Shown here: one piece after another, positions 1-5,002 of the stretch
How positions within the stretch are numbered: the first letter of the stretch is position 1
How the letters are laid out: each line of letters starts with the position of its first letter
Source of the DNA: Candidatus Portnoybacteria bacterium CG_4_10_14_0_2_um_filter_44_20
GTDB taxonomy: Bacteria; Patescibacteriota; Minisyncoccia; Portnoybacterales; GCA-002795985
Reading direction: 5' to 3'
NCBI GenBank assembly: GCA_002792395.1
Contig: PFOG01000087.1
Location: 1 to 11,229, forward strand
Length of the DNA stretch: 11,229 nt
The notes under the pieces: model-generated
Databases searched by the model: none
Seen by the model: the letters and a program-made list of their open reading frames with translations, nothing else
Told to the model about the DNA's origin: nothing
Translations under genes and position numbers: made by a program

Positions 1-1
1 A

Positions 2-97
2 TGGCAGGAGAGGCAGCTGTTCGCGAACCAGCTAAGCATGCCAAATTTTAAAATACCCCAAGAGTCCAGAATAGGGTGGCATTATACATTTTATTGA
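2..97 (+). other. Possible 3' tail of a gene cut by the window edge
   Basis: One forward frame is open from the window edge to a TGA at 95-97 and encodes about 31 residues ending in ...RIGWHYTFY. A second frame is open from base 1 to TAA at 49-51. Neither has a recognisable motif, and the first runs into the promoter at 94-122. It could be the C-terminus of an upstream gene or chance. No function can be given. Confidence 0.2.
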
Positions 98-122
98 TAA
101 AGTGGCGAAAGTGTTATATATT
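94..122 (+). promoter_or_regulatory. Sigma70-type promoter
   Basis: TTGATA at 94-99 and TATATT at 117-122 are separated by exactly 17 bases. Each hexamer is close to consensus. The predicted transcription start lies near 129-130, just ahead of a GAGGAG ribosome binding site at 134-139. It would drive the leader ORF, the Cys-rich protein and the membrane protein as one transcript ending at the terminator at 1040-1065. This is sequence-based inference only. Confidence 0.6.
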
Positions 123-143
123 GATTTTAATTCGAGGAGAAAA

Positions 144-185
144 ATGGTTTTCGATAAACAGAGAAAGAGGAGACACGGATTGTGA
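144..185 (+). CDS. Possible 13-aa leader peptide overlapping the next gene
   Basis: An ATG at 144 follows GAGGAG (134-139) with a 4-base spacer, the only good Shine-Dalgarno site in this leader. It encodes 13 residues, MVFDKQRKRRHGL, strongly basic, and stops at TGA 183-185. That stop overlaps the GTG start of the next gene at 182-184 (GTGA). The arrangement fits translational coupling, with ribosomes that end here restarting on the downstream gene, which has no binding site of its own. Alternatives are a chance ORF, or the true N-terminus of the next gene lost to a frameshift. Confidence 0.35.
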   Translation: MVFDKQRKRRHGL

Positions 186-562
186 TCTTTGAAATTACCA
201 GATACGCGATTAAGGAGCGCGCTTGCCTTGGGTGCGATTCCGCCCTTGAAATAGAAGAGGACGTCCTGAAAATTGATACGGAGAAGATGAGCCGAGATTC
301 GGCGGAGCGGTTGCATCGCGCTCTGCGTCCCCGATATTGCCACGCGGAAAATTTATGCGTCAACCGCCATCAATTTTTTCTGTACCATTTTTCTTCCGTT
401 GACTGCCGGCGGGTTGCCTTTCTTTCTTCCGAGTGTTTGTGCGTCAGGGTCAACCCCAACGGAAGCATGGAATTTGGGCTTCACCTCCCGCCTTACGGGA
501 AAGACATGAATCGCAGCGAATGTCCTCATCGCGTCCGACTTCCCGATGAATCACCGCTTTAA
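182..562 (+). CDS. Cys-rich hypothetical protein
   Basis: A 126-residue protein that I do not recognise. It begins MIFEITRYAIKERACLGC and carries a CxxC pair at residues 15-18, a later C-x5-C (HAENLC region, residues 53-59), and several more cysteines and histidines (RRVAF, SSECLC, SECPH). It could bind a metal, but no family pattern is clear. There is no signal peptide or membrane segment. The GTG start is chosen because it overlaps the stop of a short upstream ORF (GTGA) that has a good ribosome binding site. It lies 50 bases upstream of a membrane-protein gene with no terminator between, so the two are probably co-transcribed. Coding status is plausible rather than proven, since no homology is visible to me. 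Confidence 0.5.
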   Translation: MIFEITRYAIKERACLGCDSALEIEEDVLKIDTEKMSRDSAERLHRALRPRYCHAENLCVNRHQFFLYHFSSVDCRRVAFLSSECLCVRVNPNGSMEFGLHLPPYGKDMNRSECPHRVRLPDESPL

Positions 563-612
563 TTAGTTTCGCGCTGACAATTGAAAACAAAAAAACAAAG
601 GGGGGAATAATC

Positions 613-1020
613 TTGATAGGAATTATTCTGGCAGTGATTTGGCTGGGGATGGGCGTCGCATCCGGCGCGGCGGTTGAGTCAGTATTTTTGAGCGCGGCGG
701 GCTTTCTTTACTCTTGGTATTGGTTTTGGGCGGTAGTGCTGGGAATTCTCGTTATGGTATTTTTCCTCGCGCCTTTGGTGGCGATCGGTTCGAGCATCGG
801 CTTTCTGGCGCCAGAGTCGCCGGTGGGAAAACTGGTTGGTCTTTGTGTGGGCTTTACTTCAACCGGAACGTTGTCGCTGATGTTGGCCGGGCGGTTCATT
901 TTTAGGCGGGCATTGTTGATCATTGGCGCCTATGCGCTGATGACTTCTGGCTGTGCTTTTCTACCGGTTATGCTGGGCATTATTTTTCTGGCAGTCGGTG
1001 TCATGTGGGGGAAAAAATAG
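613..1020 (+). CDS. Four-helix integral membrane protein, unknown function
   Basis: A 135-residue, very hydrophobic protein. Predicted membrane segments lie at about residues 2-22, 36-58, 70-92 and 97-131, the last long enough to bend or count as two. The Gly/Ala-rich helices and the short charged tail (MWGKK) fit a small polytopic inner-membrane protein. No catalytic or transport motif is visible, so no function is offered. The TTG start at 613 is chosen because a run of G at 600-605 gives a Shine-Dalgarno site about 7 bases upstream. It follows the Cys-rich ORF and ends directly before a strong terminator, so it is probably the last gene of that unit. Confidence 0.65.
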   Translation: MIGIILAVIWLGMGVASGAAVESVFLSAAGFLYSWYWFWAVVLGILVMVFFLAPLVAIGSSIGFLAPESPVGKLVGLCVGFTSTGTLSLMLAGRFIFRRALLIIGAYALMTSGCAFLPVMLGIIFLAVGVMWGKK

Positions 1021-1039
1021 ACCCCGAAAAAAAATTATG

Positions 1040-1065
1040 GCTGGAGCGTTGCTCCAGCTTTTTTT
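1040..1065 (+). terminator. Rho-independent terminator
   Basis: A perfect 8-bp stem, GCTGGAGC at 1040-1047 with GCTCCAGC at 1051-1058, closes a GTT loop and is followed at once by T7 (1059-1065). An A8 run at 1027-1034 lies upstream, so the hairpin may also act weakly on the minus strand. It ends the transcript carrying the membrane protein. Confidence 0.9.
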
Positions 1066-1105
1066 ATTCCATAATAAGGTAATTCCGGTTTATATCTTTT
1101 AAACC

Positions 1106-1197
1106 AACAGCTCACCGCAATTCTGCGGGGAGCCTCCAAGCGGCTCAACCGATCCGTTCGAACAGTTCATTTACACCACTTGAGCTGTTACCCCGCA
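1106..1197. other. Candidate structured RNA or DNA element with interlocking stems
   Basis: This 92-base stretch has no ORF but many exact complementary segments. AACAGCTCA (1106-1114) pairs perfectly with TGAGCTGTT (1181-1189). TGCGGGG (1124-1130) pairs perfectly with CCCCGCA (1191-1197), crossing the first stem as in a pseudoknot. Local hairpins also form: CCGCA 1115-1119 with TGCGG 1124-1128 (loop ATTC), and GAGCC 1130-1134 with GGCTC 1142-1146 (7-base loop). The first hairpin competes with the 7-bp crossing stem. AACAGTTCA (1161-1169) nearly repeats the first arm and could replace it with one wobble. A weak TTATAT at 1090-1095 might start a transcript near 1102. Strand is unknown. It may be a small RNA, a cis-regulator of the winged-helix gene, or a mobile-element end. 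I match it to no known family. Confidence 0.4.
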
Positions 1198-1223
1198 TTT
1201 ATTTTTGACCACTATTTACCACA

Positions 1224-1255
1224 ACATTCCAACATTCTGCATTCTTGAGAATGTG
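1224..1255. repeat. 8-bp-periodic operator-like array over the winged-helix promoter
   Basis: Four consecutive 8-base units cover 1224-1255: ACATTCCA, then ACATTCTG, then CATTCTTG, then the inverted AGAATGTG. The last two form the dyad CATTCT-TG-AGAATG (1240-1253), which lies across the -35 box at 1245-1250. The first two units recur exactly inside the palindrome at 1547-1578 near the 3' end of the same gene. Winged-helix repressors of the ArsR type commonly bind such dyads over their own promoter, so autoregulation is the natural inference. A region of 21 bases (1221-1241) is identical to 1544-1564. Confidence 0.6.
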
Positions 1256-1273
1256 AGAGGGTTGGTGTATGAT
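1245..1273 (+). promoter_or_regulatory. Promoter of the winged-helix gene, predicted leaderless
   Basis: TTGAGA at 1245-1250 and TATGAT at 1268-1273 are 17 bases apart. Six bases separate the -10 box from an ATG at 1280, so the expected start of transcription is the A of that ATG, giving an mRNA with no leader. The -35 box sits inside the CATTCT-TG-AGAATG dyad, so a bound regulator would block polymerase. Confidence 0.7.
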
Positions 1274-1279
1274 CAAAGT

Positions 1280-1654
1280 ATGGGAAAAATTAAAACAAGT
1301 AAACAACTTGAGCGGCATTTCAAGGGGATTGCCAACCATCGTCGGATTGACATTTTGTTGTTAGTTAAAGACTACGATGCTATTACCTTGGAAGAAATGG
1401 CCGGTCGGTTAAAATGTAATTTTAAAACTCTTTCCGAACACACAAGACGATTGGTTCAGGCGGGTCTTTTAGATAAGAAATATCAGGGCAGGTTGGTATT
1501 TCATTCTCTTTCACCTTACGGCCAAAAACTTGTCAAATTCATTACAACATTCCAACATTCTGCAGAATGTTGGAATGTCAGTAACGATTATTTCGAGGGG
1601 CGCACTCTGCAAAATGTCCTTATTATATCGGGACGTTTTTGTTTGTGTGGATAA
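1280..1654 (+). CDS. Winged-helix (ArsR-like) transcriptional regulator
   Basis: A 124-residue protein with a winged helix-turn-helix over about residues 8-85. The segment KQLERHFKGIANHRRIDILL gives the first helices, ITLEEMAGRLKCNFKTLSEH the turn and recognition helix, and GLLDKKYQGRLVFHSLSP the wing. This is the ArsR-like small DNA-binding fold, without the metal-binding cysteine pair of classic ArsR. The ATG at 1280 is preferred over the upstream in-frame ATG at 1205, because the promoter places the transcript start at 1280 and bases 1205-1279 are mostly repeat and promoter DNA. The domain seems to finish near residue 92 (TTFQHS). The last 32 residues are translated palindrome (1547-1578) and following AT-rich DNA, so the C-terminus may have been extended by the repeat. 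It is probably an autoregulated repressor. Its targets are unknown. Confidence 0.85.
   Translation: MGKIKTSKQLERHFKGIANHRRIDILLLVKDYDAITLEEMAGRLKCNFKTLSEHTRRLVQAGLLDKKYQGRLVFHSLSPYGQKLVKFITTFQHSAECWNVSNDYFEGRTLQNVLIISGRFCLCG
1547..1578. repeat. Perfect 32-bp palindrome with operator-like half-sites
   Basis: The left half ACATTCCAACATTCTG (1547-1562) is followed by its exact reverse complement (1563-1578), with no spacer and centred on CTGCAG. It has the same 8-bp period and contains the same CATTCT-N2-AGAATG core (1556-1569) as the array over the promoter. It lies in the 3' part of the winged-helix ORF. It could be a second operator allowing looping, or a cruciform or mRNA hairpin. It lacks a T-run, so it is not a typical terminator. 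Confidence 0.85.
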
Positions 1655-1774
1655 AAATGATTGCAAATAATTTTTTTTCGTGTTAATTAATGAGTCATGA
1701 TAAATTAGGCCCGTTGCGCAACAATTTATTTGGGCCTGTCGGTACCTTAAAAACACATAGCGAGGTGAGAGGCG
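1655..1774 (+). promoter_or_regulatory. Leader of the M16 gene: weak promoter and stem-loop
   Basis: TTGCAA (1661-1666) and TAATTA (1684-1689) are 17 bases apart, the second preceded by TGT as in extended -10 promoters. This is a possible but imperfect start for the protease transcript. Downstream, AGGCCC (1707-1712) pairs with GGGCCT (1732-1737), and the loop holds the self-complementary GTTGCGCAAC (1713-1722). The ribosome binding site GAGGTGAGAGG (1762-1772) is strong and fixes the GTG start at 1775. Confidence 0.35.
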
Positions 1775-2530
1775 GTGAAAATATCAAAACGTCGGCGTCT
1801 TTCGGAATGTTCGGGTAGATATGTTGCCTCCCAAATCATCCAGAAAGTATTACCAAGCGGGCTGACTGTTATTTTGGCGCCCCGGCAAGGCACGTCCGTC
1901 GTTAGCGAGGTTTTCGTTACCCGCGCCGGCGGCAGATATGAAACGCCGGAGATGTGCGGCGTCTCTCATTTTTTAGAACACATGATGTCCAAAGGAACGA
2001 AAAGGCGGCCTACGGCTCTTGATATCACCAGAGAATTTGATGCCACCGGCGGTGAACATAACGCTTTTACTTCCGCGGAGATGATGTATTTCTTTCTCAG
2101 CGCGGACGCCATCTATACGGAATTAATCCATGATTTACTTTCCGACCGGCTTTTGTGTTCCCATTTTTCCAACGAGGCGATTGAGCAGGAAAAGGGTGTT
2201 ATCATTGAAGAAATACGAGCCAGCAAGGACGACGTATCGGCGAATTTGGCGGCGCAGTGGGTAAAGTTGCTGTATGGCAATCAACCGGCCGGACGCGATT
2301 TCATCGGCACGGAAAAAACCATAAAAGCGATGCGGCGCGAGCGCCTTCTTGATTACATGGAGAAGCTGTATGTCACCAGCAACAGCGCGGTTTGTCTGGC
2401 TGGCTGCATTCCGGATCCCGATAGGGCATTCGCGGACATCGAAAAATTTTTTGCTGGCCTGAGCCAGGCGGTGCCCGGCTTACGGATGGCACCGGTAGTC
2501 GAGAGACAAAAAATCCCACTCTTCTGTTAA
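1775..2530 (+). CDS. M16 zinc metallopeptidase, N-terminal part (reading frame interrupted)
   Basis: The first 251 codons of an M16B-type (insulinase/pitrilysin superfamily) peptidase, which degrades short or unfolded peptides in a clam-shell chamber. The inverted zinc motif HxxEH is H65-F-L-E68-H69. The third zinc ligand is most likely E145 in GVIIEEI, 75 residues after H69, the family spacing. NGL-type start (LPSGLTVIL, 26-34), GGRYE and FDATGGEHNAFTS are also typical. The GTG start has a strong GAGGTGAG ribosome binding site. The frame stops at TAA 2528-2530, in mid-domain. The family sequence continues in the -1 frame: ERQK is followed by NPTLLLMPSPIGQAN if one base is re-read at the A6 run (2508-2513). 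The joined product would be about 443 residues, the normal M16B length. The cause may be a mutation, a base-calling error or slippage. Confidence 0.9.
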   Translation: MKISKRRRLSECSGRYVASQIIQKVLPSGLTVILAPRQGTSVVSEVFVTRAGGRYETPEMCGVSHFLEHMMSKGTKRRPTALDITREFDATGGEHNAFTSAEMMYFFLSADAIYTELIHDLLSDRLLCSHFSNEAIEQEKGVIIEEIRASKDDVSANLAAQWVKLLYGNQPAGRDFIGTEKTIKAMRRERLLDYMEKLYVTSNSAVCLAGCIPDPDRAFADIEKFFAGLSQAVPGLRMAPVVERQKIPLFC

Positions 2531-3105
2531 TGCCGAGCCCTATTGGACAAGCAAATATTTTATTGGGCGTTCGGACGTACGGCCTTCTGCACTCCGACCA
2601 TCCGGTTTTAAGAGTTATCGCCGCGCTTCTTGGCGGTTATTCCAGCTCGAGAATTTTTCTTGAACTGCGGGAGCGGGGGCTTGTCTATGAGGCCGGAATG
2701 TCTGTTGAGTCCCAGGTTGACATCGGCAATCTGGCCGCCTACGCCAACTTGAAAAAGGGACACTTAATTGAAGGTTTGCGGATTATCATGGATCACTATC
2801 GGTCTATGGCCGCCGGCGAATTTTCTGAAGAAGAGGTCGGGTGCGCTAAATCTTATTTGATTGGGGCGAGGAAGATGGATCTGGAAGATTCTTGTAATAT
2901 GGCGATGGATTTAGCCGCGCAGTTTGCCGTCTGCGGGAGAGTGATGGCCATTGAAGAGGTTGATCGGCGGATTGAGGCAGTAACGCCGTCCGATGTCCAA
3001 CGGGTCGCCCAGGATATTTTCATCAACGAAAAACTCAATCTCGCGATTGCTGGCCCTTATCATCAGGGCTTAGAGAAAAAAATAGTAAAAATTTTGTCAT
3101 TTTGA
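2530..3105 (+). CDS. M16 metallopeptidase, C-terminal part
   Basis: This is the inactive second M16 domain. It begins with GQANILLGVRTYG and has the conserved LLGGYSSSRIFLELRERGLVYEAG block, in which Arg and Tyr help hold substrate at the zinc site formed by the first half. The open frame extends upstream of its ATG to the A6 run at 2508-2513, and the residues there (NPTLLLMPSPIG) look like M16 sequence, so the gene is better read as one chain broken by a -1 shift. Alternatively the TAATG overlap (2528-2532) could allow reinitiation to give two subunits, as in heterodimeric M16 enzymes, but no ribosome binding site precedes this ATG. It is followed by a terminator. Confidence 0.85.
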   Translation: MPSPIGQANILLGVRTYGLLHSDHPVLRVIAALLGGYSSSRIFLELRERGLVYEAGMSVESQVDIGNLAAYANLKKGHLIEGLRIIMDHYRSMAAGEFSEEEVGCAKSYLIGARKMDLEDSCNMAMDLAAQFAVCGRVMAIEEVDRRIEAVTPSDVQRVAQDIFINEKLNLAIAGPYHQGLEKKIVKILSF

Positions 3106-3131
3106 CAAATCCCTTCTTGCCACAAAATCTC

Positions 3132-3157
3132 GGCCTCGCTTAGCGGGGCCTGTTTTT
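3132..3157 (+). terminator. Rho-independent terminator after the M16 gene
   Basis: GGCCTCGC (3132-3139) pairs with GCGGGGCC (3143-3150) through 8 pairs including one T-G, around a TTA loop, followed by TG and T5 (3153-3157). It separates the protease from dinB. Confidence 0.8.
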
Positions 3158-3211
3158 GTTTCCAGTGCTATCTGTTAGAATTAAAAAAGAATTTAATCGG
3201 CAAAAGTGTTT

Positions 3212-4306
3212 ATGAGAATCATTGCACATCTGGACATGGACGCTTTTTTTGCGGCGGTTGAGGAGCGAGATACGCCGCGGTGGCGCGGCCTGCCTCTCAT
3301 TGTCGGTGCTGACCCCCAAGAAGGCAGAGGGCGCGGGGTTGTTTCAACCGCCAATTACAAAGCCCGCGAATACGGGATTCATTCGGCTTTGCCGATTTCC
3401 AAAGCTTGGCAGTTTTCGCAGTGGGCGAAGCAGCGAGGCGAGCCGGAGGCGATTTTTGTCGAGCCGGATATGGAAAAATATGCCAGAGTGTCTGAAGAAA
3501 TTGCTAAAATTGCCAGAGAGTTTGTTCCAACTATTGAGCGGGCGAGTATTGATGAGATGTATCTGGATTTGAGTTTTTCCGGCAGTTATGGAAAAGCGGC
3601 AGAATTTTGCCAGAAAATAAAAAAAGAAATAACGGACAAGGAAAAGCTGACTTGTTCAGTCGGCATCGGGCCGAATAAATTAATCGCCAAGATCGCCTCT
3701 GATACGCAGAAACCTAATGGGTTAACTGTGGTTGGCGCAGATGAAGAAAAAACTTGTACTGAGCTTGCCGAAGTATTTCTCGAGTCGCTTTTTATCCGGC
3801 AGATTCCCGGCATTGGGCCAAAAACAGAAATAAGGCTTCAGGAATTGGGAATATTCTTAGTCCGCGATTTGAAAAAATTATCTTTGGAGAAATTAAAAGA
3901 AAAGTTCGGTAAGTGGGGCGAGGACATGTATTATAAGGCGCGGGGAATTGATGATTCGCCGGTTGTTGAAGAGTATGAGGCTAAGTCGATTGGTGAGCAG
4001 GAAACCTTTCCGCAAAATACATTAGACCCAAATTTTATTATCGGCCGGTTAACGGCAATGTGCGAAAATGTCATCGGGCGGATGAAAAGAGATGGTTTTA
4101 AGGAGTTTAGAACAATCGCGCTGACCGTGCGCTTTGGCGGTTTTGAAACTAAAACCCGCGCCCATACTCTGAAATCTCCGGCTGATTCCGCGGACGCGCT
4201 AAAAAAAGAAGCGCTGAAATTAATGATGCCCTTTTTCGACAAAAGAGAGAATCCGAGTAATAAATTGATCAGATTAATCGGGGTGAGAGTTGAAAAATTG
4301 GAATAA
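3212..4306 (+). CDS. dinB: DNA polymerase IV (Y-family translesion polymerase)
   Basis: A 364-residue Y-family polymerase that copies past damaged bases without proofreading. Numbered from the ATG at 3212, the first catalytic Asp is D8 in HLDMDAFFAAVEER, and the palm carboxylates are D114-E115 in RASIDEMYLDLS. VVSTANYKAREYGIHSALP is the finger/nucleotide-contact block, CSVGIGPNKLIAKIAS the palm end, and IPGIGPKTEIRLQELGI the thumb helix-hairpin-helix. The little-finger domain ends at RLIGVRVEKLE. The GTG at 3206 is an alternative start, but MRII-AHLDMDAFFA matches the usual N-terminus, and neither start has an SD. The usual C-terminal clamp-binding peptide (a QxxLxLF-like tail) is missing: translation stops right after the little finger, 15 bases before the next gene. 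It may depend on other contacts for recruitment. Confidence 0.95.
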   Translation: MRIIAHLDMDAFFAAVEERDTPRWRGLPLIVGADPQEGRGRGVVSTANYKAREYGIHSALPISKAWQFSQWAKQRGEPEAIFVEPDMEKYARVSEEIAKIAREFVPTIERASIDEMYLDLSFSGSYGKAAEFCQKIKKEITDKEKLTCSVGIGPNKLIAKIASDTQKPNGLTVVGADEEKTCTELAEVFLESLFIRQIPGIGPKTEIRLQELGIFLVRDLKKLSLEKLKEKFGKWGEDMYYKARGIDDSPVVEEYEAKSIGEQETFPQNTLDPNFIIGRLTAMCENVIGRMKRDGFKEFRTIALTVRFGGFETKTRAHTLKSPADSADALKKEALKLMMPFFDKRENPSNKLIRLIGVRVEKLE

Positions 4307-4321
4307 AGATTCTAACGCGTT

Positions 4322-4834
4322 ATGAAAAGACAAATAGCAAAAGCGAATAATCGCAGTTTCACTTTAATTGAACTATTGGTTGTTATCGTCATCATCGGCA
4401 TTTTGGCCACGATTATTTTAGTTGCCACTAATTCGGCGAGGGTTAAAGCCCGCGACGTGAAAAGGAAGGCGGAGATTTCTCAAATCGGCAGGCTTCTTAT
4501 GGGTTCGTCTTGTTATCTGCCGAACGCCGGCGCCGGCGATTATGATATTTTGGATTTAGCCAATGAGTTGAAAACGAAATACCCGCAGTATGCGCAGTAC
4601 GCCACAATGATTTCCAAAGATCCCAAGACGGGAACCGAGAGCAAGTCTTTTTATCATTATCAGGTAACTGTTGACGGTCAGCATTGCATTTTATATGCCA
4701 ATTTGGAGAATCTTAATGAGAAAATCACTTTGCCTGATTTGACTGTGCCGACGCCCGGCGGCGGCGCGGGAACGCTTAAGGCGAATGTTGATGGTTGGAA
4801 CGGAACGCCGATATATTATCAGGTGGGAAAGTAG
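4322..4834 (+). CDS. Type IV pilin-like protein (prepilin)
   Basis: A 170-residue prepilin or pseudopilin, exported and assembled at the membrane into a pilus-like fibre. A short basic leader (residues 1-12) is followed by FTLIELLVVIVIIGILA, the class III prepilin signal and hydrophobic helix (13-35), with the conserved Glu at +5 (E17). The residue before the cleavage site is Ser12 rather than the usual Gly, so processing by prepilin peptidase may be slower or use a variant enzyme. The globular part has two cysteines, C64 and C122, able to form a disulfide, and a Gly-rich stretch near residues 144-150. No assembly ATPase, platform protein or peptidase gene is present here. It starts 15 bases after dinB with no SD, so it is probably co-transcribed, and ends before a terminator. 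Confidence 0.9.
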   Translation: MKRQIAKANNRSFTLIELLVVIVIIGILATIILVATNSARVKARDVKRKAEISQIGRLLMGSSCYLPNAGAGDYDILDLANELKTKYPQYAQYATMISKDPKTGTESKSFYHYQVTVDGQHCILYANLENLNEKITLPDLTVPTPGGGAGTLKANVDGWNGTPIYYQVGK

Positions 4835-4899
4835 GATAAAATTAAATAATATTCAGTCGGCGGAAAGGAAATCTGATTAATTTAGCAAAAAAACTCTTG

Positions 4900-4921
4900 G
4901 CGGTCGTCCGGCCGCTTTTTT
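4900..4921 (+). terminator. Rho-independent terminator after the pilin gene
   Basis: GCGGTC (4900-4905) pairs with GGCCGC (4910-4915), with one T-G pair, around a GTCC loop, followed by T6 (4916-4921). An A7 run at 4887-4893 lies upstream. CCGGCC (4908-4913) could also pair with GGCCGG (4925-4930), an alternative that would break the terminator stem. Confidence 0.7.
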
Positions 4922-4934
4922 GTTGGCCGGAGCG

Positions 4935-4943
4935 TGGTATACT
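4935..4943 (+). promoter_or_regulatory. Extended -10 promoter
   Basis: TGG-TATACT (4935-4943) is a good extended -10 element. No clear -35 box is found, as expected for this class. Transcription would begin near 4950 and read the SWIM gene, the PEBP gene and rlmN. A 36-base ORF at 4971-5006 (MHPIRNYGCNK) lies in the leader, and its TGA overlaps the GTG start at 5003. Confidence 0.5.
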
Positions 4944-5002
4944 AAAGACAGGTTATTGTTTGTTGGAAATATGCATCCCATTAGAAATTACGGCTGCAAT
5001 AA

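Noticed and set aside
1104..1190. Integron attC-like site (AAC ... GTT ends, inverted arms)
   Set aside because: The outer boxes do not match RYYYAAC and GTTRRRY, and there is no integrase or cassette array in view.
1205..1279. Longer N-terminus for the winged-helix protein from ATG 1205
   Set aside because: These codons are translated operator repeats and promoter, and the predicted transcript starts at 1280.
1221..1578. CRISPR array from the repeated ACATTCCA units
   Set aside because: The units are 8 bp, contiguous, with no spacers, and there are no cas genes.
2507..2514. Classic programmed -1 frameshift heptamer in the M16 gene
   Set aside because: The phase is CAA AAA ATC, which does not fit X XXY YYZ, and no clear stimulatory stem was identified. 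Slippage on A6 remains possible, but mutation or base error is simpler.
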